A DNA stretch of 64,000 nt, taken from contig NZ_JAHUTM010000001.1 of NCBI RefSeq assembly GCF_019209905.1, positions 186,001 through 250,000 of the forward strand, read 5' to 3'. How positions within the stretch are numbered: the first letter of the stretch is position 1; each line of letters begins with the position of its first letter. Under the pieces are notes generated by a model, which had not been told where the DNA came from, did no database searches, and saw only the letters and a list, made by a program, of their open reading frames with translations. This DNA comes from Corynebacterium sp. TAE3-ERU12 (GTDB lineage: Bacteria > Actinomycetota > Actinomycetes > Mycobacteriales > Mycobacteriaceae). Positions 9,154-17,484 of this stretch are shown here, piece by piece. Made by a program: the position numbers and the translations under genes.

Positions 9154-9190
9154 AAAAATGTCCTCGCAAGAATCTTGCGAGGACATTTTT
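9154..9190. terminator. Bidirectional intrinsic terminator
   Basis: A perfect 17-bp inverted repeat (9154-9170 and 9174-9190) with a three-base AAT loop. The arms begin with AAAAA and end with TTTTT, so the hairpin carries a U-tract on both strands. It would stop both the upstream plus-strand gene and the minus-strand tRNA-Pro. Confidence 0.9.
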
Positions 9191-9194
9191 GTAC

Positions 9195-9271
<77 letters not shown>

Positions 9272-9404
9272 GTAAAAGCAACGAGGAACACATTAACCCC
9301 GGTATCGCCCAAACGCCAAAACCGCAGGCTGTATCGCACGTTTTCATGCACACAGTAGCGCCGATGTGCCGCTGATAGCTCCTGTGCGACGTAGTCTGAA
9401 CATC

Positions 9405-9863
9405 ATGAGCGAACTTAAAGACACCATCGTTTCGGATATGAAGACCGCCATGAAGGCACGCGATAAGGAAACCTTGTCCGCGCTGCGCATGCTCAAAGCC
9501 GCCATCCAGACCGAAGAGGTCTCCGGCGCCAAGCATGAACTCACCGACGCCGATGTGCTGCGCGTCATCGAGCGGGAAGTGAAAAAGCGCCGCGAGTCAG
9601 CGGACACCTACCGCGACGCCGGCCGCGCCGAACTCGCCGAGAAAGAAGAAGCAGAAGCCGAGGTTTTCGCCCGCTACCAGCCGGCCCAGCTTGACGACGC
9701 TGAACTCAGCGAACTCGTCGACAACGCCGTGACCGAAGTCTGCGGCGACGAACCAGCGATGGCGAAAATGGGCCAGGTCATGTCTCTGGCGAAAGACCGC
9801 GCAGCAGGCCGCGCCGACGGCCGCCGCCTCTCCGAGGCAGTTCGGGCGCGCCTGCAGCAGTAG
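9405..9863 (+). CDS. GatB/YqeY domain-containing protein
   Basis: A 152-residue YqeY-family protein, related to the C-terminal tRNA-interacting domain of GatB. The sequence begins MSELKDTIVSDMKTAMKARD, and LKAAIQTEEV, EREVKKRRESADTYRDAGR and LAKDRAAGRADGRRLSEAV are the expected family segments. It is probably a cytoplasmic protein involved in tRNA-dependent amidotransfer or a related RNA-binding role; the exact function is unknown. TAGTCT at 9392-9397 followed by seven bases before the ATG indicates a leaderless transcript and fixes the start. Confidence 0.92.
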   Translation: MSELKDTIVSDMKTAMKARDKETLSALRMLKAAIQTEEVSGAKHELTDADVLRVIEREVKKRRESADTYRDAGRAELAEKEEAEAEVFARYQPAQLDDAELSELVDNAVTEVCGDEPAMAKMGQVMSLAKDRAAGRADGRRLSEAVRARLQQ

Positions 9864-9884
9864 CTAGTCGCAGAACAGGCAGAA

Positions 9885-12254
9885 CTACTCGCCGTCGTTA
9901 TCGCTCCGCGGCAGCGGGATCTCGCCGAAACCGGGAATATCGATACTTTCGGGCAGGTCCTCGAAAGCATCGACCGGCTCCGGCTCGGGGGCCGGCGGGT
10001 CAGTGCCATCAGAGACCGCAATGACCACCGTGCCGCCGCGAATCACCGACTCACGGTTGGCGATATCGTGCACCTCGCCGCGGGGGCGGCCAGTCTCAGA
10101 CACCCAGGTGCGACGCACCGTAAACCCGGCATCCTCCAGGATCTCGGTGGCGTCATCCTCATCGAGGCCCACCACGTCGGGAATGCCAGCAGTGTTGGAC
10201 TTATAGTCATCATTCATCTCGAGCAAACCCGGGCCGCCGAAATCACCGATGATGGGCTTAATGCCGGCGAACCAGGTGCGTGCCGGCTCCTTGCCGCCAA
10301 ACAGGTCCCCCTTTGCGCACTGGCGCAGCGGGGAACTGCACAGCTCCCGGGTAGTGGTGGAATCGTTGTACACGTACGTCGAGGCAGCAAGCCCCTTGGT
10401 AAAGCCCAGGAAGGCGGCGGACTGGTGCGATTCGGTAGTGCCGGTCTTTGCCGCCAGCCCACCGGACCAGCCCGCATTTTCCGCCGCGTCTTTCGCAGTG
10501 CCGTCGGTGACGTCCTTGCTCAAAGCCTGGGCGACAGCCCGCGCTACGTCTTTATCAACCGCGTCCTCACAGTCAGGCACATCCAACGGCACCGGATCGC
10601 CGTCTTTAGTGGTGATGGCGTCGATGGGGTTGGGTTCACACCAGCGCCCATCGGAGGCCAAGGTGGCGCCGACATTGGCTAACTCCAAGGCGCGAACCGG
10701 GGTGGGACCCAGCACGAAAGAACCCAGCTGATTGTCGCGCACATAGTCAGCGATACTGGATTCGCCGTCGAAAGTGCCGGGGTCAGTGTAGGAACGCAAG
10801 CCCAGTCGCACTGCGGCATCAACAACAGCGGGCACCCCAACTTTTTCCGCCAGGATCACAAAAGCAGTATTGGGGGACTGGGCCAAGGCGTCGGTAAGCG
10901 TCATTTTCGACTTATAGCTACCGGTGTTTTCCACACAGTATTTCCCCGGCGGGCAGTTGTCCGCTCCACCTTCACCCAGACCGGAGGCCTCATAGCGCTT
11001 CGGCACGTCCAGGGTTGCCTCAATGCCCATGCCGCGCTCAACGGCAGCGGTAGCGGCGAAAATCTTATGGACCGAACCAGCACCATTGCCAAGCATCGCC
11101 CACGGCTGCGGCTGCACGGTCTGTTTTTCCTCCATATTCAGCCCGTATGCGCGGGAAGAAGCCATCGCCAACACCCGACGTGAATCTTCGCCGGGCTCAA
11201 TAACATTCATCACCTCGGCGACACCCTCAGCCCGTGGGTCCGCATTCGCGCGCACCGCATTCTGGATGGACTCCTGCACCCTGGGGTCCAAGGTGGTGCG
11301 CACCTGGTAGCCGCCCCGGGCGAGCTCCTGAGTATCCAGGCCATGCCGGTTGAGCCAATCGACCACATAATCACAGAAGAAACCACGGTCACCAGCGGTG
11401 ATACACCCCTGCGGAATCCGGTTCGGCTCCGGCAACACCCCCAAAGGCTCATTGCTGGCCTGGTCGATCTGCTCCTGGGGCACCGCTCCGGTAGCCGCCA
11501 TCGCGGCCAATACCGCATTGCGCCGGTCCAGCGCACCAGCCGGATTGGCATAAGGGTCCAGCCCGGAAGTCTGCTGCACCATGCCGGCCAATAACGCCGC
11601 CTGGGCGATAGAAAGCTCGGCGGCGGGAATCCCGAAGTAGGTCTGAGCTGCTGCTTCCACACCGAACGCGCCGTTGCCGAAAGGCACCAAATTGAGGTAG
11701 CCGGTAAGCACCTCATCCTTGGTCATGGTCTGCTCAAGGTCCTGGGCGATCCGGATCTCGCGCAGCTTACGGCCATAGTCAGTAGCCACCGCCTTGCGGC
11801 GCTCCGCATCGGTTTTAGCTTCGACGAGCAGCGCATGGTTCTTAATGAACTGCTGCTCGATGGTGGACGCACCCTGCTGGACCTCGCCGGAGCGCACATT
11901 GGTCACCAGTGCGCGGGCAGTGCCCTGCCAGTCCACGCCGGAGTGTTCCCAGAATCGGCGGTCCTCAATAGCCACGATCGCGTCCTTCATGGCTTGGGAG
12001 ATCTGGGAACCGTCGACAGTTACTCGCCGCTGCTCATAGATCCAGGCCATCGGTTCGCCATTGACGTCGGTGATGGTGCTGATCTCAGGGGCGTCACCAG
12101 AGGTGAGGGAGCGGGAGGAGTCTTCGATGGCATCAAGGGTGCGCACCAGGGCGTGGCCACCTACGCCTACTGCCGGGAACAGCGCACTGGACATCAGTAG
12201 TCCGCCAAGCGCTGTGGCGACAATCAAGGTCACCAGGTGTCGTGCCGTATTCAC
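9885..12254 (-). CDS. pbp1A: Class A penicillin-binding protein with PASTA domain (PonA2/PBP1a type)
   Basis: A 789-residue bifunctional peptidoglycan synthase. After a signal-anchor (residues about 8-30) comes the GT51 glycosyltransferase domain with EDRRFWEHSGVDWQGTARA and GASTIEQQFIKN. The transpeptidase domain follows, with the SVHK serine motif, SPN and KTGTTE. A PASTA domain lies at about residues 690-755 (IPDVVGLDEDDATEILEDAG), and the tail is Pro/Glu-rich. It polymerises and crosslinks peptidoglycan outside the membrane. It is divergent from whcA, the same arrangement as ponA2 next to whiB4 in mycobacteria (from memory). The GTG start is preceded by TAGGAT (12267-12262) at seven bases, so the mRNA is probably leaderless. 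Confidence 0.95.
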   Translation of the reverse strand: MNTARHLVTLIVATALGGLLMSSALFPAVGVGGHALVRTLDAIEDSSRSLTSGDAPEISTITDVNGEPMAWIYEQRRVTVDGSQISQAMKDAIVAIEDRRFWEHSGVDWQGTARALVTNVRSGEVQQGASTIEQQFIKNHALLVEAKTDAERRKAVATDYGRKLREIRIAQDLEQTMTKDEVLTGYLNLVPFGNGAFGVEAAAQTYFGIPAAELSIAQAALLAGMVQQTSGLDPYANPAGALDRRNAVLAAMAATGAVPQEQIDQASNEPLGVLPEPNRIPQGCITAGDRGFFCDYVVDWLNRHGLDTQELARGGYQVRTTLDPRVQESIQNAVRANADPRAEGVAEVMNVIEPGEDSRRVLAMASSRAYGLNMEEKQTVQPQPWAMLGNGAGSVHKIFAATAAVERGMGIEATLDVPKRYEASGLGEGGADNCPPGKYCVENTGSYKSKMTLTDALAQSPNTAFVILAEKVGVPAVVDAAVRLGLRSYTDPGTFDGESSIADYVRDNQLGSFVLGPTPVRALELANVGATLASDGRWCEPNPIDAITTKDGDPVPLDVPDCEDAVDKDVARAVAQALSKDVTDGTAKDAAENAGWSGGLAAKTGTTESHQSAAFLGFTKGLAASTYVYNDSTTTRELCSSPLRQCAKGDLFGGKEPARTWFAGIKPIIGDFGGPGLLEMNDDYKSNTAGIPDVVGLDEDDATEILEDAGFTVRRTWVSETGRPRGEVHDIANRESVIRGGTVVIAVSDGTDPPAPEPEPVDAFEDLPESIDIPGFGEIPLPRSDNDGE

Positions 12255-12370
12255 GGGCTAAATCCTACTGGAGGCAACCTCAGGCTCAGTAGGGTGCGGT
12301 GATTTCTTCGCGGAAAAGCTGTAGTTGTCTATATCTAATCGGCGTGACGGATGCTGAAATTGCCCCCAAA

Positions 12371-12414
12371 TGTGACCCATTAGACATGAATAAAAATGTG
12401 TGATTAGACTTACA
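12371..12414. promoter_or_regulatory. Candidate GlxR (cAMP receptor) sites in the pbp1A-whcA intergenic region
   Basis: TGTGATTAGACTTACA at 12399-12414 matches nine of ten fixed bases of the GlxR/Crp consensus TGTGA-N6-TCACA, and the flanking G and C extend the symmetry. A second, weaker copy, TGTGACCCATTAGACA at 12371-12386, matches seven of ten. The 313-base divergent region 12255-12567 otherwise contains the pbp1A -10 box next to its start and the AGGAGGA ribosome binding site of whcA at 12554-12560. No small gene is apparent in it. Confidence 0.55.
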
Positions 12415-12567
12415 CGCAAAACAGAGACGGTGCAAAGAATCCTTTTCACTGTTATTGGCCACTGACCTGGCCGAAGCATCACGTGCGACTATCCCCACAC
12501 CTCGGGGGTTACGGCACCTGTCCTGTTCGCTCCAGCCATGTACGCGGTACCCCAGGAGGACCGTCCG

Positions 12568-12918
12568 ATGACCGCCACCCTCTCCCCACACGCAATGGGC
12601 TCCGGTGATCCCGACGAACTCGGTCCCGATAGCTTTCGAGACCGACAAGAGTGGATCACCCACGCAAAATGCCGGGACGTAGACCCCGACGAACTTTTCG
12701 TCCGCGGCGCCGCCCAGCGTCAAGCAGCTGTCATTTGTCGACACTGCCCCGTGGTACTGCAATGCCGCGCCGACGCCCTCGACAATGAAGTCGAATACGG
12801 CGTGTGGGGTGGCCTCACCGAACGCCAACGCCGCGCCCTGCTGCGCGAACACCCCGAAATCACCAGCTGGGCGGACTTCTACGCCGCCCAGACCGCACGC
12901 GCCCAAGGCGTGCACTAA
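12568..12918 (+). CDS. whcA: WhiB-family iron-sulfur transcription factor, WhiB4/WhcA type
   Basis: A 116-residue WhiB protein. Four cysteines arranged C-x(n)-CxxC-x5-C (KCRDVD, CRHCPVVLQC) would hold a 4Fe-4S cluster that senses oxygen or redox state. The GVWGG turn (EYGVWGGLTERQRRALL) is the sigma-factor/DNA-binding signature of the family, and the sequence after the cysteines is closest to WhiB4. In C. glutamicum WhcA is a negative regulator in oxidative stress. The start at 12568 is chosen because AGGAGGA lies seven bases upstream; an ATG at 12538 has no such site. The gene sits between pbp1A and the two ATPase genes, as in mycobacteria. Confidence 0.93.
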   Translation: MTATLSPHAMGSGDPDELGPDSFRDRQEWITHAKCRDVDPDELFVRGAAQRQAAVICRHCPVVLQCRADALDNEVEYGVWGGLTERQRRALLREHPEITSWADFYAAQTARAQGVH

Positions 12919-12926
12919 CCCACCCG

Positions 12927-13985
12927 CTAGCCGACCTCATCGGCAATAGCAGGCAACGCGGCGGCAGCTACATCACGCAGGTCATCGGTGCAGCCGATGC
13001 CGCCGCGCACCGCCGGCACAGTCGTGATCGGCAACTTCGGCAACCAGCGCCGAAACCGGCTCAGCTGCTTTTGTTCCGCCCGCGCCAGAACCACCCGAAA
13101 GCGGTGCACCGCAAGCAGCGCCGCCAACGCCTCATCGCCGCCATCAGCTGCAGAACCAGCGCTAGCGACATCAGCGTCGGCTAGCCCAGCAGCATCCACC
13201 AATGCCGGGCTCACCGGGTGCAGCCGGTTCACAATCGCCGCGCGCGGAGCAATACCCTGCGCAGTCAACGACTCCGACATCTCTCGAGCCTCCCGCAATG
13301 AATCCACCATCGGGGCCGTAACCACCACAAACTCGCCGCGCTCAGCCAAAGCCTGACGCATCCGACGAGAACGGGCCAACACATCATTGGCCACCGGGCT
13401 CACCACCCGCGCAAACTCCGCCGCACTGCGCAACACACCAGAACCCACAATGCGGCCCAATAACTCCACCCCGGCACCAACAACAGAGGTCGAACCCGTC
13501 AACACCCGCATCAATGGGTGCCCCAAAAGCCGCCCCATCCGCTCAGCACTATCCAAAAAATCCAGCGCATTCTGGGCCGGGGGAGTATCCACCACAATGA
13601 CATCCCACTGCTGCGCATACAGCTCCGCCAACAAATCCATCGCCAGGTATTCCTGCAGGCCACCGAAACTCCGGGCCACCGTCTGCGCCACCGGATTATC
13701 AGCCAGCTCCGCAGCACCAGAACGGGCCATCAGCTGACGGAACCGCTGCTGCTGGTCCAACATCAACGCCGATAAATTCGCCACTCCCGGCACCGCAACA
13801 GGCTCCCCACCCAGCTCAGCAAGGCCTAAAGCCTGAGCCAACCGCTTAGCAGGATCAATAGTCAGCACCAAGGTGCGCGCACCCGACTGGGCCAAGCCCA
13901 CAGCCAAACCCGCCGACACCGTGGTCTTACCCACCCCACCCGGGCCGACCAACACAATGACCCGCGCATCACCAGCAGCATTCAT
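12927..13985 (-). CDS. Get3/ArsA-like ATPase, second of a pair (Rv3680 type)
   Basis: A 352-residue P-loop ATPase of the ArsA/Get3/MinD superfamily. The Walker A motif is GPGGVGKTTVSAG near residue 15; LTIDPAKRLAQALGL is the switch I region and VVDTPPAQNALDFLDS the Walker B/switch II region. No arsenite-binding cysteines or ArsB partner are seen, so arsenic export is unlikely. The paired mycobacterial proteins Rv3679 and Rv3680 have been linked to survival under glycerol-related and oxidative stress; that is family knowledge, not evidence from here. It overlaps its partner by four bases and converges on whcA with eight bases between stops. Confidence 0.85.
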   Translation of the reverse strand: MNAAGDARVIVLVGPGGVGKTTVSAGLAVGLAQSGARTLVLTIDPAKRLAQALGLAELGGEPVAVPGVANLSALMLDQQQRFRQLMARSGAAELADNPVAQTVARSFGGLQEYLAMDLLAELYAQQWDVIVVDTPPAQNALDFLDSAERMGRLLGHPLMRVLTGSTSVVGAGVELLGRIVGSGVLRSAAEFARVVSPVANDVLARSRRMRQALAERGEFVVVTAPMVDSLREAREMSESLTAQGIAPRAAIVNRLHPVSPALVDAAGLADADVASAGSAADGGDEALAALLAVHRFRVVLARAEQKQLSRFRRWLPKLPITTVPAVRGGIGCTDDLRDVAAAALPAIADEVG

Positions 13986-14953
13986 CGCTGACCTCCCAGG
14001 GGCCCAAGATCATCGACAAGGTCATATAAATCCTCCGTGGAGACACCGCCCGTCTTCGCCGGCAGATGCACCACCGGGCCAGACCACCCAGCATCCAGCG
14101 CCGCTAAAGCCACCCGCTCCTGTTCACTGCGGGCAGACACATCAGCAAGCTCATCGAATAAACCAGCCACCACCTCAGCACCCAACCGTGCACTAGCTGC
14201 CGCAGCGGCCGCTTCATGATGAGCCGCGGCATACCGGGCCGCGTCGCCCACAGCGTCGGAAAGCACCTGGTTGACCACAACATGACCCAAACGCAGGCCC
14301 ATCCCGCCCAACTCAGCCACCGCCTCCAAGGTTTCCTCCACCGGCAACTGCTCGGCAAGAGTCACCAAATGCACCTGGGTGTACTCAGAACGCAAAAACC
14401 GGGCAGTATCCTGCGCCTGACGATGAATCGGGCCCGAGGTGGCAATATCAGTCAACGCCCGCGTCACATCCAAAAACCGGCCCACCCGGCCCGTCGGCGG
14501 GGCATCAACAACCACCGCGTCCCAACCGCCCGACTGCGCCTCGTGCACAACAAAACCCGACTGCAGCACATCCTTCAGACCAGGGGCAATAGACGTCGCA
14601 AAATCCGTCACCCCAAACCGACGGGCAGCAGCAACCGCCACCGCCGAGGCCACATTAGTCCGCAAATAGCCCTCCAGCACCGCCTCCGCCGGCTGAGCGC
14701 AACCCCACACAACGCCGCCGCCGTCGGCATGCGCAATCTGCTCCGGCTGCTCCGGCAACCCCGCAAGCCCCAGCGGCGCCACCGCCGGACGGCGACCCTC
14801 CACGTCGGCAAGCAAAACCCGACGCCCACCGGCAGCCAAGGCTAAAGCCAACGCAACCGACACCGTCGACTTACCCGCACCGCCCTTACCGGTGACCACA
14901 TGGATCTCAGCCACGCCACCCGAACCGGCCCTAGACTCTCCCGCGTGTTCCAC
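13982..14953 (-). CDS. Get3/ArsA-like ATPase, first of a pair (Rv3679 type)
   Basis: A P-loop ATPase of about 323 residues, partner of the downstream gene. It has the deviant Walker A motif GKGGAGKSTVSVALAL and a switch II segment VVVDAPPTGRVGRFLDV. The pair probably forms a heteromeric ATPase. The GTG at 14953 is preferred because TACGGT lies six bases upstream, the leaderless arrangement used widely here, and it gives the short N-terminal extension seen in mycobacterial relatives. A GTG at 14914, just before the first beta strand, is the alternative. A frame reaching 15121 would overlap the divergent gene at 15006 and is not accepted. Confidence 0.82.
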   Translation of the reverse strand: MEHAGESRAGSGGVAEIHVVTGKGGAGKSTVSVALALALAAGGRRVLLADVEGRRPAVAPLGLAGLPEQPEQIAHADGGGVVWGCAQPAEAVLEGYLRTNVASAVAVAAARRFGVTDFATSIAPGLKDVLQSGFVVHEAQSGGWDAVVVDAPPTGRVGRFLDVTRALTDIATSGPIHRQAQDTARFLRSEYTQVHLVTLAEQLPVEETLEAVAELGGMGLRLGHVVVNQVLSDAVGDAARYAAAHHEAAAAAASARLGAEVVAGLFDELADVSARSEQERVALAALDAGWSGPVVHLPAKTGGVSTEDLYDLVDDLGPLGGQR

Positions 14954-15005
14954 GCCACCACCGTAGCCGGGCCAGGGCAGGCCGCGCCGCGTTATCCTCG
15001 TCGAC

Positions 15006-15176
15006 ATGACTACTAAGTGGGAATACTCAACCGTTCCGCTGCTGACGCACGCAACCAAACAAATCCTCGACTCCTGGGGCATCGACGGCTGGGAACTCGT
15101 CTCCGTCCTGCCCGGCCCCACCGGCGAACAACACGTCGCCTACCTCAAGCGCCCCGTGCCCGAGGAAGGAGAATAA
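15006..15176 (+). CDS. DUF4177 family small protein
   Basis: A 56-residue protein with the DUF4177 pattern: KWEYSTVPLL at the start and GWELVSVLPGPTGEQHVAYL in the middle. Its close relative is a small unannotated-function gene at the same place in mycobacterial genomes. TATCCT at 14993-14998 plus seven bases precedes the ATG, so it starts a leaderless transcript that continues into the RidA-like gene two bases downstream. Function unknown. Confidence 0.85.
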   Translation: MTTKWEYSTVPLLTHATKQILDSWGIDGWELVSVLPGPTGEQHVAYLKRPVPEEGE

Positions 15177-15178
15177 AC

Positions 15179-15634
15179 ATGAGCTGGACCGACCGACTCA
15201 CCGAACTCGACATCACGCTGCCCAATGTCGCCGCCCCCGTGGCTGACTACGTGCCCGCAGTCGCCACCGGGGACCTGGTACACACCTCCGGGCAGTTGCC
15301 CTTCGTCAACGGCGAACTAGCTGTCACCGGCCGCGTCGGAGCCGACGTCGACCCCGAAACCGCCAAAGACCTCGCCCGCACCGCAGCGCTTAACGCCCTA
15401 GCGGCCATCGACTCTGTGGTGGGACTGGACGCAATCGACCAGATCGTCAAGGTCGTGGGTTTCGTCTCCTCCGCGCCGGGCTTCCAAGGCCAGCCGGGCG
15501 TCATCAACGGCGCATCCGAACTTTTCGGCGAGATTTTCGGCGAGGCCGGAAAGCACGCCCGGTCCGCCGTGGGGGTATCCGACCTGCCGCTCAATGCCCC
15601 GCTGGAAATAGAAGTTATCGCGCGGTTTAAGTAA
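15179..15634 (+). CDS. RidA/YjgF family protein
   Basis: A 151-residue RidA-superfamily protein. The family hydrolyses reactive enamine/imine intermediates in the cytoplasm. The segments LVHTSGQLPFVNGELAVTG and VVKVVGFVSSAPGF are recognisable. The critical Arg of canonical RidA (usually in an IEVEAIA..R context) is replaced by the local context ARSAVGVSDLPLNAPLEIEVIA, typical of the YjgF-like actinobacterial branch, so deaminase activity is not certain. AGGAAGGAG lies nine bases upstream of the ATG, and the gene is translationally close to the DUF4177 gene. Confidence 0.88.
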   Translation: MSWTDRLTELDITLPNVAAPVADYVPAVATGDLVHTSGQLPFVNGELAVTGRVGADVDPETAKDLARTAALNALAAIDSVVGLDAIDQIVKVVGFVSSAPGFQGQPGVINGASELFGEIFGEAGKHARSAVGVSDLPLNAPLEIEVIARFK

Positions 15635-15674
15635 GACACCCTGTTTGTCCGCCGCGGGGGCTTAGAATGGTGTT

Positions 15675-16490
15675 ATGCAGCATCCCGCCTATAGCCAGTT
15701 GCGGCCGATTAGCGATTCCGTTGGCGTAGTCCTGTGCGCCAACCCCAGCTACACGGCGCTTGAAGGTACTAACTCCTACGTCATTCGCGCCGAGGGCGAC
15801 CAACGCAGCATTGTTGTCGACCCCGGCCCGGAAGACGAAGGACACCTCAATGTGCTCCATTCCCAAGCCGGTGACGTCGCACTTATCCTCCTGACCCACC
15901 GACACCCCGACCATGCCGACGGCGCCCAGCGCTTCCGGCAAATCACCGGCGCACCAGTGCGCGCAGTCGATAAGGCCTACTGCAGTTCCGGGGAGGAACC
16001 GCTCACCGACGGCGAGCGCATCATCCTCGACGGCATTACCCCCCAGGTTGAGGTCGTGGCCACCCCCGGCCACACCTCCGACTCCGTGTGTTTCTTCGTG
16101 CACACCAGCGACGGCAGCGATGACGTCGAAGGCATCCTCACCGGCGGTTCCATCGCCGGCCGGCACACCACCACCATCAGCGAAACCGACGGTGACCTTG
16201 GTGAGTACATGGAATCGCTGCGCAAGCTCGACGCCCGCGGCAAGGGGGTGCGCCTGCTGCCCGGCCACGGTGAAGACCTGCCCGACATCACCGTGATGAC
16301 CCAGAAATACATCGAGCGCCGCGAGCTACGCCTCCAGCAAGTCCGCGACGCAAAAGCCAAACTCGGTGCTGACGCAAGCGTCAACCAGATTGTCGACGAG
16401 ATCTACACCGACGTAGACCCCGTCCTGCGCCACGCCGCCGAACAATCCACCCGAGTAGCGCTGCGCTACCTCGCCCAAAACGGCGAATAG
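15675..16490 (+). CDS. MBL-fold metallo-hydrolase (Rv3677 type)
   Basis: A 271-residue metallo-beta-lactamase-fold hydrolase. The zinc-binding motif LTHRHPDHADG lies near residue 75, with later ligands in TPGHTSDS and LPGHGED. A C-terminal helical region after about residue 205 (YIERRELRLQQVRDAK) resembles the LACTB2/BLACT_WH winged helix found in RNA-processing relatives. The substrate is unknown; family members include glyoxalase II-like thioesterases and nucleases. TAGAAT at 15663-15668 with six bases before the ATG indicates a leaderless start. Confidence 0.88.
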   Translation: MQHPAYSQLRPISDSVGVVLCANPSYTALEGTNSYVIRAEGDQRSIVVDPGPEDEGHLNVLHSQAGDVALILLTHRHPDHADGAQRFRQITGAPVRAVDKAYCSSGEEPLTDGERIILDGITPQVEVVATPGHTSDSVCFFVHTSDGSDDVEGILTGGSIAGRHTTTISETDGDLGEYMESLRKLDARGKGVRLLPGHGEDLPDITVMTQKYIERRELRLQQVRDAKAKLGADASVNQIVDEIYTDVDPVLRHAAEQSTRVALRYLAQNGE

Positions 16491-16526
16491 GCCCGCTAGC
16501 GCACACCAGGCCGATAAGCCCACGGC

Positions 16527-16577
16527 ACGCAGAACACCGGCGACCCCATTGCTATCGGGGTCGCCGGTGTTCTGCGT
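16527..16577. terminator. Bidirectional intrinsic terminator between the MBL gene and glxR
   Basis: A perfect 21-bp stem (16527-16547 with 16557-16577) and a nine-base loop, placed between two convergent genes. The 3' side continues into TTTA on the plus strand; the minus-strand side lacks a clear T-tract. Confidence 0.85.
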
Positions 16578-16619
16578 TTAGTGCGCGTTGACGGGGGCAA
16601 GCGCGGGGTTAGCGGGTGG

Positions 16620-17303
16620 CTAGCGGGCGCGCTTTGCCAACCGCTCAGCGTCGGTAATCAGCACCGACTTACCCTCAATCCGAATCCACTTACGATGCGC
16701 AAACTCGGCCAGGGCCTTATTAACGGTCTCCCGGGAGGCACCAACCAGCTGCGCGATCTCCTCCTGCGTCAGATCGTGGGTGACGCGCAGATTCGGGCCT
16801 TCCTGCTGGCCAAAGCGATTCGCCAGCCCCAATAGGGCCTTGGCGACACGGCCGGGCACGTCGGTGAAGATGAGATCTGCCAGGGCGTTATTGGTGCGGC
16901 GCAACCGTCGGGCAAGCATGCGCAATAACTGTGAAGAAATACCCGGGTGCGAATCGACCCAATTATTGAGCAACTCGGAGTTCATTGTTGCCGCGGTGAC
17001 CTCAGTGACACAGATCGCCGAAGACGTACGAGCACCTGGGTCGAAGATAGACAGCTCGCCGAACATATCCGACGGGCCCATGATGGTCAGCAGGTTCTCC
17101 CGACCGTCCTGGGCGTGCCGGGCGAGCTTCACCTTGCCGTCAATAATGATGTAGAGCCGGTCACCAGGATCTCCCTCATTGAAAATCGTGGTGCCACGGG
17201 GGAAGCGCACAGTTTCCAGTTCACCGAGAAGGCTGGCGACCGCATCAGGGTCTACACCCTGGAACACACCTGCGCGAGACAGGATTTTGTGCACATCGTC
17301 CAC
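16620..17303 (-). CDS. glxR: Global cAMP-responsive transcription regulator GlxR (Crp/Fnr family)
   Basis: A 227-residue Crp-family dimeric regulator. The cyclic-nucleotide pocket is at [15 protein letters not shown] (about residues 80-94), and the winged helix recognition region is [21 protein letters not shown] (about 176-196). It is very close to C. glutamicum GlxR as I remember it, a global regulator of carbon, respiration and envelope genes including aceA and aceB. The GTG start has GGAG about eight bases upstream, unlike the leaderless neighbours. It is divergent from nth across a region containing a 16-bp palindrome. The membrane cyclase that could supply its ligand, cyaB, lies 20 kb away in this window. 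Confidence 0.97.
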   Translation of the reverse strand: MDDVHKILSRAGVFQGVDPDAVASLLGELETVRFPRGTTIFNEGDPGDRLYIIIDGKVKLARHAQDGRENLLTIMGPSDMFGELSIFDPGARTSSAICVTEVTAATMNSELLNNWVDSHPGISSQLLRMLARRLRRTNNALADLIFTDVPGRVAKALLGLANRFGQQEGPNLRVTHDLTQEEIAQLVGASRETVNKALAEFAHRKWIRIEGKSVLITDAERLAKRAR

Positions 17304-17339
17304 TAGTACTGCTCCATTCTTGTTGTTGCATGCTCACTA

Positions 17340-17355
17340 CATCACACTTGTGATG
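17340..17355. promoter_or_regulatory. Palindrome in the glxR-nth divergent region
   Basis: CATCACA-CT-TGTGATG is a perfect 7-bp inverted repeat with a two-base centre, about 37 bases upstream of the glxR start. Its half-sites are the GlxR half-sites in inside-out order, so it is not a standard GlxR box, but it may be an operator for glxR. Confidence 0.4.
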
Positions 17356-17484
17356 AGCAGCACCCTCACTGGAGTAATCGTACAGACGTCACCGGGCGCG
17401 CGCGTTAGATACGTCACTTTTCCCTTAGTTAGTCAGTTTGTGCTCACCCCAACCAATGTCCACCCGCCCGTTAGGATGTCCCAC

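Noticed and set aside
12286..12915. A 209-codon minus-strand frame over whcA
   Set aside because: It is antisense to the WhiB cysteine motif and crosses the intergenic control region, with no translation signal.
12927..14953. Arsenite efflux ATPase genes
   Set aside because: There are no ArsA metal-binding cysteines and no ArsB or ArsR gene; context and length fit the Rv3679/Rv3680 pair instead.
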